Source: Chytridium lagenaria (Eukaryota; Chytridiomycota; Chytridiomycetes; Chytridiales; Chytridiaceae). From it: a stretch of DNA of 64,000 nt. Of this stretch, positions 47,932 through 58,580 are shown piece after piece. Made by a program: the position numbers and the translations under genes. Below the pieces are notes generated by a model, which worked only from the letters and a program-made list of their open reading frames with translations, searched no databases and had not been told where the DNA came from. Numbering within the stretch: position 1 is the stretch's first letter; each line of letters opens with the position of its first letter. The DNA lies in contig JAHLKC010000016.1 of the NCBI GenBank assembly GCA_025449115.1, positions 62,001 through 126,000 on the forward strand, read 5' to 3'.

Positions 47932-48757
47932 ATGCTCTTCACCGCCGTCGCCACTCTCCTCCTCGCCCTCAGTGCCTCCGCGGCTCCCCTCCCCCAACAC
48001 AGAGCAACTCCATCAACTTCGCGGCAACGTCGGGGGTCTACAACAATTCCAAGCCTCCATCGCCGGCAACGCCGCCAAAGGTCTTCAAGTCAACCAAATC
48101 GCCATGCAGGGCAACACCGCCAACACCCAAAACGCTGCTCTTGGCATCTCCGGCAACACCGCCATCACCCAGGCAACAGCATTTTGCTCTCGGCAACACA
48201 GCGGCACCCAGAACATTGCTGCAGGCGTGCAAGGAAACACGGCATTCACTCAAGCCAACCAGGCCGTCTTCAGTGGAACGCTGCCACAAACCAGAACCTC
48301 AACGGTGCGGTCGTTGGGAACGTTGCAGCGGCACAGTCCAACAACGTTTTGTTCAACCAAAATGCTGGTGTAAACCAGTTCAGCACGGGTGCAATCGGAA
48401 CAACCTCGCCGTGAACCAGGGCAACACTGTCGCGTTCCAAGGTAACCAGGCCGTCAACCAGGCCAACACCGGCTCCATCCTTGGTAACGTTGCCGCGCTT
48501 GGTCAACAAAACCAGTCAACGCTCTGGAAACGCTGCAACCAACCAGCAGAACATGTTTGGTATTGGATCCAACATTGCGGGTGTTCAGGCGAACGGGATC
48601 AATGCTGCTGGAAACGTGGTGTCAACAACCAGTTGACTGGCGCGTCCATTGTTGGGAACGGTGCAAGCCTTGCGCAGAGCAACGGAATGAACTTTGTTCA
48701 AACTTGGGAGCTGTTCAGGGATTCCAAGTTGATGTGAGCAAGAACATTGTGGCTTGA
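47932..48757 (+). CDS. Secreted Gly-Asn/Gln tandem-repeat protein, curlin-like beta-solenoid candidate
   Basis: ATG at 47932 encodes a signal peptide (MLFTAVATLLLALSASAAPLP). The rest, read across frame changes near 47990, 48185, 48275 and 48510, is a run of roughly fifteen 14-15-residue units of the form G-N-x-A-x-x-Q-x-N followed by five or six mixed, often hydrophobic, residues. Examples: QGNTANTQN, SGNTAITQA, LGNVAALGQ, VGNVAAAQS, QGNQAVNQAN and VGNGASLAQSN. There is no Cys and little charge; it ends DVSKNIVA. Spacing of Gly-Asn and Gln resembles bacterial curlin repeats (Q-x-G-x2-N-x-A-x3-Q), which stack as amyloid beta-solenoids. Homology is not shown; convergence is likely. Probable role: extracellular fibre or coat (inference). 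Confidence 0.65.
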
Positions 48758-49326
48758 GAAGTCCGCCATGTTATGCATGTTCTCACTTTCCCTCTGTCGT
48801 CTTACCTCAATGTTGTATATATAGAGTCAATCGTAATATAGTCATTCTACTCTCATTCTATTGTTTCGTCCATACCTTTCATATCTCACATTCTTCAAAA
48901 AAATGCGAACTTCGAAACTAGGACGTGATTTGTTTTATCTTTGATTTTTAATTCGCAATTTGGATGTGGATCACGTTGACAAGGTATCTGACAAATTCAA
49001 TTTCGACACTTACTTATAACAGCTCACGTCTGACGCAAAGAGTTTGAAGCTTTGGTCGGACATTCCTGAATGTTTGGCCACTTCCGATAAAATTCTCCAT
49101 ATCAGCAATGGGCTATTCCAGTGAGATGTTTGCAAAACCATGACCGTGTTTAATTTCGTTCTAAGTTTAAGAGTTAAGGATATCCGATGCACATAATGTC
49201 CAAATGCATTTATTGCCCTAAACAAAAACAGCACATAATAACATAAAGATATCTAGCCCAATGAGAGCTTAAAAAAGACTACTGAAAGACTAAAAGAGAA
49301 CCACCATCGCAACTATCAAAGGGAGA
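48758..49326. other. Convergent 3' spacer
   Basis: 3' regions of the curlin-like gene (+) and ABCG copy 2 (-). No additional gene or repeat recognised. Confidence 0.45.
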
Positions 49327-51796
49327 TCACTCAAGTCTCAACAAAGGCTTACAGTTCCTCCTGAAAAACACATACCCAAGTAACAGGAATGCACATGATA
49401 ACCCAAAGTTGATCAAAACGTTAATCCAAATGCTGTTGGGATTGTTTAACGAGAACGTTGCGAGAATCTCGTTTCCGTTCGTCAGGCAGTTGCCAGGACG
49501 ATCGCAGGTGAATGTGAGGCCTTTAAATTCATTTTGGGCTAATGCTTTGTTGGTGTAGGTGATGAGGGAGATCCATTGAATCCTGTAAAAGAGCCAGTTA
49601 AATATCTGCCGCAAGAATGCTAAAGTGTATGATCGGATTACTACATACCATTTAAACACGGCGGGGACGGTATCGAGGTTCAGAAAGTTTCCACCGAAAA
49701 CGAGGAACAAGACGATAACGAGTGGACCGATGATTTGACCGACTTGAACGTTCTTGACGCCAGATCCAATCATGAGACCAAGGGCCATGGCGGTGTACGA
49801 ATGAACACAGATAACGGCGACAAAGGTGAAATATCTCGCAATGCTATTTTGAAGGCCAAACATCCAGCTAAACATGATCGTTAGTAAAATAAATGAGTTG
49901 GGATGGTATGCAAGTAGAATAAAAATTCGACTTACTAGATCGGAAGAGCTAAAATGAGAGCTCCGATGATGGTTAAGGGGATGGATGATATCCATTTTGC
50001 AACGTAGGCGGCGGATGCAGAGTATGTGGAAGCGCGTTCCGTTTAATGATAAGACGTTCCAAGGGAAGGACGGCCAAAGTGGGCATGACAACACCAAAAG
50101 TTTGGTTGACGGCGATAAAAAACAGGGCACCGAGACGGTTTTGAATTCCAGATTGTGACAAATCCATTCTCTGTTAAAATGTCAGCACACATAAAAACCT
50201 TAAAAGGAAGTTGATATCTGTGAAGCAACTTACAAAGAAGATAAACCCGACAACGATGCAAATAATAATCCCCTGTCCAATCGTCGCACCTAACGTTGCA
50301 GGATCTCTGGAAAGCTCCTTGAAATTTCTCTTCAACAAAGTAAAAAACTGATGACCCCATGATGAATGATAGCGTTGTTCGCGCCATCTCCGGGGTTCGG
50401 TGCCCTCGTAGAATCCTCAATAAGAAATTGTGGTTTATGAGATTTCTCGGATTCCCACGCTGCAGCAAACTTCTCGATTCGAGCGGCGGACGACTCTTGG
50501 AGCTCGGGTGAACGCTGGTCGAGAGTAGCGACGTCGATGAAGTCTGTAAAAATCAGGATTAGAAGGCATTTCTAAAATCATAAATGAGGTGATATTGCAA
50601 CTTACGGTCAGAGGGGTTGGTCTGGGGAGGAAGAGGGTACTCCATACGAGAGAAGAATGACAAGGCTTCACTAAGACGTCCAAAAAATACGGTGCGTCCA
50701 GCAGCAAGGATGAGGATCTTGTCGCACATCTCGACTAAAAGGAGAGGTAAGCAATTTTAAAATGGAAAGTAACAGTAATCAGATCTATGCTACTCACGGA
50801 TATCAGTGCGGGGTTGATGAATGGTCATTACAACGGTAGTGTTGCGTGCTTTTGCAACACGAGAAACAGTTGAGACTATGTTAACGGCGGTAAAAGCATC
50901 AAGCCCAGAGGTAGGTTCATCGAGGAAGAGACTGAAGAAGTAAAAGTAAGATTACGAGGAATAGCAAATGAAGGAGAGCTAAAAGAACCAAGCTTACATA
51001 TTCGGCTGAGTGATAAGTTCCATACCGATAGAAACTCTCTTCTTTTCTCCCCAGACACACCCCGCAAGTCTGAATCACCAATGCGAGTGTCCCTGCACTT
51101 GTTCAGACCAAGCTCTGCGATAATCTCCTTGACTTTTTCTTCCTTTTCTTTCTTGGAGAGTACTGAGGGAAGACGAAGTTCAGCAGCGTAGCGAAGAGTT
51201 TCGGTGACGGTAAGGTTTTTGTACATGATCTCCTCCTGCTCAACGTAGGCGGCAACTGCACGTGTTGGAGAAGACATTAGCATTCAGCATGTTGACGATG
51301 ATGGAAACAAAGACTGATGGCGTCAAAATATGACTTACCCTTGCGCCATGTCGAGCGTTTGCGGGGAGCTCCGTTGACGTTGATGGACCCGGTGATGGTT
51401 CCCGCACCAACTCGTCCAGCAAGAATGTTCAAAAGTGTACTCTTTCTGGAAAGGATCTCGTCAGCGAACCAATCCTATCATATCTATGGCAAAAGTACGT
51501 ACCCAGCACCCGCCTCCCATGATGGCCAAAATCTCTCCAGGTTGAGCCATTCCGTCCATGTTCGAAAGAATGACCTTTTGCGGCTGACCCCTCTTTGTCG
51601 GGACAGAGTAGCTGACCTTATTCCATTCCAACGCAAGACCGGGACCTCCAGAGGCGCTAGGAACGGGAGTTGAGCTTGCTGTCTCTGATCCAGAGTAGGA
51701 GGCTTTGACGGTTGTGCTGTCAGCTGTGTTGTCGTTGATGGTGACAACGGTGGCCGTCTTTGTAAGCTCGTGCATGTCCATACTAGTGTTGGCCAT
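49327..51796 (-). CDS. ABCG half-transporter (copy 2)
   Basis: Start at 51796 ([15 protein letters not shown]). N-terminal [20 protein letters not shown], Walker A region near 51520 (intron after MGG..GAG), [17 protein letters not shown], the Q-loop-proximal [20 protein letters not shown], signature near 51050, Walker [16 protein letters not shown] and [10 protein letters not shown]. The TM half (50170-49327) includes [23 protein letters not shown], a [16 protein letters not shown] helix, [20 protein letters not shown], the loop [12 protein letters not shown] and the end CKPLLRLE. Closely related to copy 1 across its length, so a local duplication. The signature reads VSGEKRR because a G run is one base short; restoring one G gives VSGGEK, strong evidence for a sequencing indel. 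Walker A also lacks two bases. Confidence 0.85.
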
Positions 51797-52300
51797 GGTA
51801 ATTGTTGTGAGTGTGACTGTGTGAGTGGTGAGTGGTGAAGGATGGAGGAGGCAAAGTCGTCAGACGGTACAGCTGTTAACGTCGAATCCGACAATAGAGG
51901 ATCGAAGTATTTATAGCCTGAATCGATCGGTTAGGCTTCGAAAGCAATTAGAAACCTAAAAAACCCCTGTCTCATTCGGAGTTGGTTTTCTCTGTACTCC
52001 TATTGGCGGGTTGTATGCACTAAGTTCCCAGCTCTCGGAATTCGGTTCATTCAGTTCTAAAAGTAGTTTACACCTTCAATGTCTATTTTTCCGCACCAAT
52101 GAAAGGCTTTCTACCTCCAGTCTATTCTCATGGCGTCATGCAACCTACTATTTTTCGGCATTCCCCTCCTATTGGCTCTTTGCATGTGATAAGAGCTCTA
52201 TTGTATCCAGGTGAGTGTCGTTGCTGTTGTGACCTCCTGTAAATTTTTTGTAAACAAGTTGAGGGTGAAGAAAAGACAGTCTCGCCAGAGTCGAGTCCAA
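51797..52300. other. Divergent promoter region
   Basis: Between ABCG copy 2 (-) and a small membrane-protein gene (+). CCAG/GTGAGT at 52206-52215 looks like a splice donor, implying a 5' non-coding or unrecognised first exon for the + gene. Confidence 0.4.
51908..51915 (-). promoter_or_regulatory. TATA box of ABCG copy 2
   Basis: TATAAATA on the minus strand, 112-119 bp upstream of the start codon. Confidence 0.5.
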
Positions 52301-52762
52301 ATGGCCATCATTCCCAACTTGAAGGCAAAGGAGCCTCCCCCAAACGCAGCACCACCAGCAGCAACAGCTTTAGTAGCAGCAATCTCCTACATAACATCTC
52401 CTCTTAACAACATCCCTCCCCCACCAGCTCTCATCCCCGCAGCACTTTCCAATTCTCCAACACAATCTGTACTTCCATACATTTCCAGTGAAGATGTGCA
52501 ACCCGAACGGGCTGCTGCCACATCATGGCTTCTTTGGGATGTTGTCAAAATCGTTGCGTTAGTTCATATTCTTGTGTTTTGTTACTGGTGCTATGCTGCT
52601 GTAAAGTCATGGCGTCCAACGAGGTGGGCCATAATTGATCTGAGATACAACAATTCTTGGTGGCTAATCCATTTTCTTACAATCAGTCGAGATGGCATCA
52701 CTTTCAAGCTCACACGAACAGATATTCGGAAGTGGAAGGACCTGCGCAAAGTCATGAGTTGA
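52301..52762 (+). CDS. Hypothetical small single-pass membrane protein
   Basis: Not recognised. I place the start at 52301 (MAIIPNLKAKEPPP) rather than at 52211, because the sequence between looks like an intron (GTGAGT donor near 52211, AAG acceptor near 52258). The N-terminal 65 residues are Ala/Pro-rich and low in charge. One hydrophobic helix follows (VVKIVALVHILVFCYWCYAAV), then a basic, Trp-rich tail (SWRPTRWAII, SWWLIHFL, RKWKDLRKVMS). About 154 residues. The basic side after the helix suggests the C-terminus is cytosolic. Confidence 0.5.
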   Translation: MAIIPNLKAKEPPPNAAPPAATALVAAISYITSPLNNIPPPPALIPAALSNSPTQSVLPYISSEDVQPERAAATSWLLWDVVKIVALVHILVFCYWCYAAVKSWRPTRWAIIDLRYNNSWWLIHFLTISRDGITFKLTRTDIRKWKDLRKVMS

Positions 52763-53143
52763 AATTGCCTTCGCCATCATTCTTTAGTCCTTCTCAGAGA
52801 TACCCCAGCTCCTAAATCCTCAACCTGCAGTGTAAATATTTGATCTTGCGTGTGCATATTATAAAACAGCGTCTTTCCAATATTTTGAAGCGCGATTTTT
52901 GCTTTTCGGTCACCGCAACGAGTATAGACATCGCGCGTCTTTTTTAAGCTATCGGATATCATATTTTAATAGGTGGATGCTCAACATCCAAGAAAAAAAC
53001 ATAGGGAACAGAAGAAGGAAAAGAGTAAGGAAAGCTGAGAAAAGGATAGGGGTAGAAAAACAGGAAGAACAGAAGAAAAAAGTCATGCTTAAAAACAAGT
53101 AAAAGGATATTAAAAGTGTGAAAATCATACAGGGCAAGAAGAA

Positions 53144-53178
<35 letters not shown>

Positions 53179-53329
53179 AAGAAAGGAATATACGCCATAT
53201 TTGCATAAAAGATACACTATACAGAAATAAAGAAGAAAAGTGGAAGTATGGCTTAACCGTTATAAACCACTTTATACCACCAAAAAGCCCATATTACACC
53301 CTCATCACAACCTCTTCCTCCACCCTTCC
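52763..53329. other. Intergenic, A/G-rich
   Basis: Purine-rich spacer between convergent genes, containing a GA repeat at 53148-53175. No gene seen. Confidence 0.45.
53148..53175. repeat. (GA)n dinucleotide repeat
   Basis: About 13-14 GA units in an A/G-rich stretch. Confidence 0.85.
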
Positions 53330-55630
53330 TCAACCATCCTCTTGACATCCGCCGTCAAAAATCCTCCCTCCACTCCCTCCTTCCCCATTGTCCCAGGCGG
53401 TGTCGTCTCGACCAAGGCTGCGCCAACGTCCTCCCCCTCCCCTTCTGCACTCCCGCAACCACTGCGGATACCCCGCTGCATCATAGTATGGGTACGCGCT
53501 CTGGACATAATTTTGCTGCCACGTCGTCGCAGGATCATAAGTGTACCCGTTTGCCCACATTTGCTGATAATAAGCATCAGAGGCGTACGACCCCGTCTCA
53601 CTTTCACGTGGAGGCGATGTCGTAAGCCGTATGGTCGTAGATCATGGAAGGGTCAAAAGTGGCGGAGGAGGATGTGTCGGAAAGGGTTGATCGGGGTATT
53701 TTGATTCCCACGCGTAGAAGTGGAAGAGTGGGATTGAAGCCAGACGTAGCCTGGTGCAGCTGGTGATGCGAGGATAGAAGATCCTGAAGTGGATGGATTG
53801 GGTTGTTGCTGGGTCTGACCAGGATGCGTGTAGAAAGGGAGGTGACAGCTACGTGTATAGATACCAGGTGCGTCCATCCTTGGACGTGCACCCCTCGAGT
53901 TGAGCCGAGGACCGGAATGCGCACGAACAGCTTGCGAACCAGAACCAGAGCTGTCATCGTCTTCCTCAGGAACAGAAGCAAGCCCTGATCCCGAGTTTGA
54001 CCTCCACACCCCTTGCCCTTCTGAATTCGATCCAAGAATTTCACTCGACCCTCCGCTACCACTAGCATCCGAAACTATCGACGACCCATGGGAAGCCGTT
54101 ACAGTTGTTGGTGAGACATGATAAGACTGCGAGACCATCGATGTCGACATCGTATCAATACTGGGACGAGTTCGAAGATGACCCGCCGCCACTGGAGGCG
54201 ACGTTGCTACATTCCCCACATGCCCATTCGTCCACAACAACTGCTGCAATGACGGATCCCCATCAAATCGCGCCATTTCCAATCCCCTAAAATTATCCGT
54301 CATAGCAGAATGTCGATACGGCGACCCCTCTTCAATACCGGCCCCTCTCTGAAGCTGATTTTGTTGAATAGATTCCATCGGAATCCTCAACGACGACGAA
54401 GCGCTTGACGCATCCAACGACCCATTCCTTTCGTCTTTTTGCAACGTCCCATGCCGACTCCCACTCCCTCTCCCTCCATTCAACCTCGTTAAACTCCTTG
54501 CCGTGCGGAAGTTCTTCCGAATGGACGGTCTACCCATCAGACCACCACCAAACTCAACGTTTGTCACAGAGGGCCATAACCAGCCCTTAATCGTCGCCAA
54601 AATTCCGCGTTTTGGCAACGACGTATCATCCTGCAATGCTTTGGCTACACGGCGCTTTCGACGTTCTTCACGATCGGCGGGGCTGCGGTCTCGGTTTATG
54701 CTAAAAATGGTGCGGAAGCACCAGACTAGAGAAAGAATACCACCGAGGACGACGACGCCGATGAAAAGGAAGAGGAATGTCGTGGGAAGGGTGGAGGAGG
54801 CTGAAGGACGGAGGAGGCGTCTCCTTCGACGGCGGTTTGCGTGGCAGCGATAGTGTGCCAGACTGTTCTGGGAGGAAGAGTTGTGGCGGGGAGGTAGGAA
54901 GTGTACGTGATGACGTTGCCTTGATAGATGGTGGTGACGATCTGTACGGTGGGAGGGATGGTGATAATTTCGATGGAAGGGGAGGGGCGTGGAGCTAATT
55001 GGGTGTCTGATGAAGGGGCGGGAGGTGGTTCTGTTGGAGTGTTTTCGGTAAAGACAGGTGGAGGAGGGCGGGAGGGAGATGGTCGGCTGGTTGTTGGGAG
55101 GGAGGCGGCGGTGGAGGCGATGAAGAGGGGGCAGGCTGTGGTGAGGGCTCGGGTTGTTGAGAGGAGGGAGGGCGGGATGGAAATGTAAGTTGTGGTGACG
55201 GTTCTACTGCTGGTACAGAGGGGCTGGGCGAAGGTGGTGGTGGAGGTGGGCTGGCGAAGGTTGGCGAGGGAAGAGAACAAAGATATTGGTAGAGGTGACT
55301 GGTGGTCGAATAATGGCGGAAGACATGGTTGGAAGGTCAATGACAGCCGAGGCTGCTGTAGTGGGTCTGATGAAAAGAGTTTCGTTCAAGCTCTCCTGCC
55401 GTTTGTTCAGGAGTATCCAAGTAGAGACTGCTACCATGGGCAGGCTCCTTCACACCAGTCTTTAATATGCAGATCCACAATCGAGCCCGGTTGTCCGTTG
55501 CTTTTATTTTGCTTGAGCCGTGGGGTTGCAAAATCAAAACGTCTCCATCTTCACAAGAAAGTGAACGGGAAGGAGATGGGATGGATGAGTCTGTGGATGC
55601 AGCAAAAGTAACGTTCTGAAGCTTCAGCAA
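53330..55630 (-). CDS. Type I membrane protein with Ser/Thr/Pro-rich ectodomain (sensor-like, unknown)
   Basis: Not assignable to a family. The N-terminal part (from about 55630; true start and signal peptide may lie in an upstream exon) includes SLSCEDGDVLILQPHGSSKI and ARLWICILKTGVKEP. It continues through a Thr/Ser/Pro-rich stalk (CTSSRTVTTTYISIPPS, IVTTIYQGNVITYTSYLP) to a single helix near 54750 (FLFLFIGVVVLGGILSLVWCF). The cytosolic tail of over 350 residues is Ser/Gly-rich and disordered, with REERRKRRVAKALQD and a Tyr-rich end (YYQQMWANGYTYDPATTW). The layout resembles fungal cell-wall sensors such as Wsc/Mid2, without their diagnostic domains. Frame shifts near 55400, 55250 and 53650. 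Confidence 0.5.
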
Positions 55631-56498
55631 GATATCAGAACATCATCCTGTATGCTCGAAATTGAAAACGCACGCAATAAAAAATGGAAAAAAAGGTGGC
55701 TGGTGAAGGGCGACGACGGAACGTACCCGAGGACAGTCCAGCGTAAACCAAAAGCAAGTAAAAACTGAAACAATTACAATTGGGTCGTCTTGAGACTGCT
55801 GCTGACAACAAGATGACGATGGGCAATTGAGAAAAAACACAAAGTTCATCCGCAGCTGGGATAGAAAATAACCCAAAAATGAACGAGCGGAAGGGCGTGG
55901 GGTGGCGAGACGTTGGTGGCTGCGGGAACACAACTGAACAACACCGCAATGGAGTTTGACGGCCTTTAGCTGCCAGACAGGGGTTTCGAGGTCGCAGGTG
56001 ATCACTCCAATGTATTAGGAGTTACTCTTCAATTCCTGTTTTCCAGCCCCCCTTGCAGACGAGCGGATGACTGTTACTTGCGTTTTTTCTTCCGAACAAA
56101 CGTTACCGTTGGTCAAGCTCTGCAAACGATAAGAGGGGTGGGGCAAGTGCCGAAACAGTGCTTTCGAGTTTCGGCTGACGCCACCCTGCGATCGCTATTA
56201 AGATCGCAAGCATCGATTGCTTTCTCAGGGGGTATAGTTGACGGGTGAGCAGGTTTAAAGCCAGGGTCAAACTAAAGCCGTCAAATTCAAACTCCGATGA
56301 TGTTGTGAAACTTGATTTTTCTAAGCCACTGAGAATCAACAATATGTGTGAGAAGACGGGAAGCTTTCGTGACCTTCACGGAAGCTTTTGATCCCAACTT
56401 GCGAGCGGCCATGCGAAGTTTGACCATCTCTGAGTCAAATGATATCTGATGGAATGATATAAAAGGGTTGAAAGCTCTATTGAAGCACCGACTCTAAG
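55631..56498. other. Intergenic, 868 bp
   Basis: Between divergently transcribed genes. A minus-strand stretch near 55730-55770 (encoding SFYLLLVYAGLSSG before a GTACGT donor) could be a first exon with a signal peptide for the membrane protein, but no start codon is clear. Nothing else identified. Confidence 0.4.
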
Positions 56499-58491
56499 AT
56501 GGATTCTGGCATGCAGTATGCAGGAAACTGGACGATGGCGAGCGTTGGCAGCGGTGTTGTCGGCATCCATGCTGCGCTACTCCCAGGAAGCAAGCTTCTT
56601 CTTTGGGAGAGATTTGTTAGATAATTTCCTTTTTTTTTTTAAAGCCTGACTTTGCATTTATAATAGCACGGCCTCCATGCTCCTTCGCTGTACCCACCAA
56701 ACCCATACACCTATGTTTCGCAGATCGGACAATCAGAGATATCGTCTGAAGTAGACCTTTTGGGGAATACTTTTATACCAAAGCATACCGCCTACAGCCC
56801 GTTTTGTTCGGGATCAGCGCAGATGGCGGACGGGAGGTGGGTGATCGACATGCATTAGCGAATACTTCAGTAGCTTCTGACCCTGATATCAGTATTCTAA
56901 TCGTGGGAGGCGATGGAGACAACGTCGGTGAGTGATTGCTTCTACTTTGATCAACTCCATCAAAGTTTGTTTGCAATGTTGTTTCCTTTTTTTTTGGATA
57001 TTGAACCGTACCGTTCATCAGGAAATGGGTACATCAAGGATGGACGAGACGGCGTCCGCACTTACACGTCGCAAACGGGTTGGGTAGATATCGGCAAACT
57101 TCAGCAAACACGTTGGTACCCAACCGTAACGATGGTCAGCAAGGACAGGTATCTTATCGTTGGCGGGCACACTGAGTCGTATGTACCTTCGGATATGGGA
57201 CGAAGCAAACCCTACTGCAGAGTTTTGGCCACCATCTGCCGCGGGTCTTTTAAAAGTACCGATTCTTATGGACACTGTAAGCGATCGCATATTACCATAT
57301 ATAACTGCCATTTACGCTTTACGTCATATCATTTTAGTACCCATATAACACGTACCCCGTCGTATTTCTCCTACCATCCGGAAAGTCTTCATGTTTGTCT
57401 CGACAAGAGTAAGCCGTTTACGATCGACTAGCCTTACTGATTATATGCAGGCTTCCATCCTAAACCTCGATGATATGAGTATGCGCGAGCTCCCTCCCCT
57501 CAAGAAAGACTTTCTCGAACCCTCTCGCTCGTTCCCTTACCTCTCTCAGTCTGTCATGCTCCCATTAACACCTTCGAACGGCTATACGGCAACGATTCTC
57601 ATTTGCGGTGGAACAGAGAAGACCAAGAAGGCCTCCAAATCCTGCTCCGCTATTATTCCAGATTCGCCGGATCCGCAGTGGTTTGATGTCGATGACATGC
57701 CTGTGCCGAGGGTTATGGGAGACACGGTGATTCTTCCGAGTGAGTGTTCTTTCAGCGTATATACTCATATGGTTATCTTTCTGACCTAATCATTTCGCTG
57801 TCAAGCCGGTAAAGTTCTTTTTGTTAATGGCGCAAAATGGGGAACGGCGGACGGAGCAGCGGGATATGGAATGTCCAAGGATCCAGCGTTTGAGGCCATA
57901 TCATTTGATCCTGAGGCACCTGGCTCAAAATGGAAAGTGTGAGTGTTCCTCTTACTTTTTAAACCATATTCTTAGTAGTTTACAATTAATAGCCTCGCAA
58001 AGGCGACCGTTCCGCGTATGTACCATTCTACTGCTCTTCTCCTCGAAGACGGGCGAGTCGTAACGCTGGGCTCCGACCAACAAAACTTTGACGATCCCTC
58101 TAAAGATCCATTCGAATATCGCATTGAATACTATAACCCCGACTATTCCCTCCTCCCTGCATCATCGCGCCCCGTCATTCGCAACTTTCCATCAAAGCTC
58201 CGATGCAAAGAATTATTCAGCGTGGGGTTCACTCTTCCTGAAGGTTCAATTGGTGGACAGGTAAAGATTACCATGGTTCGATATGGAACATCCACCCATT
58301 CCTCAAATATGGACTCACGGCTTGTCGAACTGGAATTGCAAGGCGAGCCTACGGTGAGGGACGGTGAAAGGCAGATCACGGCATTGTCTCCACCGAACGG
58401 AAATATCGCGCCTTCAGGGAATTGGCTCATCTTCCTGGTTCTCGGTGATATTCCCTCACCAGGAGTTACAGTTAATCTTCAGTGTGATTGA
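56499..58491 (+). CDS. Copper radical oxidase, glyoxal/galactose oxidase type (AA5)
   Basis: ATG at 56499 (MDSGMQYAGNWTMASVGSG), VVGIHAALLPGSKLLLWERF. After an intron come HGLHAPSLYPPNPYTYV, DLLGNTF and PFCSGSAQMADG, with the Cys that forms the Tyr-Cys cofactor. The partner Tyr is in TRWYPTVTMVSKDRYLIVGG. Later VPRMYHSTALLLEDGRVVTLG supplies the axial Tyr and first His, and GTSTHSSNMDSR the second His (compare STHTVNTDQR of galactose oxidase). The end is a Glyoxal_oxid C-terminal Ig-like domain (NGNIAPSGNWLIFLVLGDIPSPGV). All copper/radical ligands appear present. The family oxidises aldehydes or alcohols to make H2O2. No signal peptide is visible at this start, so an upstream exon may be missed. 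A frame break lies near 56845. Confidence 0.85.
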
Positions 58492-58507
58492 AAAAGCCTG
58501 GCTTTTG

Positions 58508-58513
58508 AATAAA
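58508..58513 (+). terminator. AATAAA poly(A) signal after the copper oxidase gene
   Basis: Canonical hexamer 16 bases beyond the stop codon. Confidence 0.5.
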
Positions 58514-58580
58514 GTCTATTAATTAAGTTTGTTTTATCTCATTTGGCTTATGAGAGGGATTTACAATGGAACCGTGAAGC

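Noticed and set aside
47832..48737. Separate 301-residue plus-strand protein overlapping the curlin-like gene
   Set aside because: Only parts of it (the Gly-Asn/Gln stretches) fit; the rest is Pro/Thr/Arg-rich out-of-frame sequence. It contributes segments to the one repeat gene through frame breaks.
53118..53345. Short plus-strand frame with an Arg-Glu repeat
   Set aside because: It is the translation of the GA dinucleotide repeat in a spacer.
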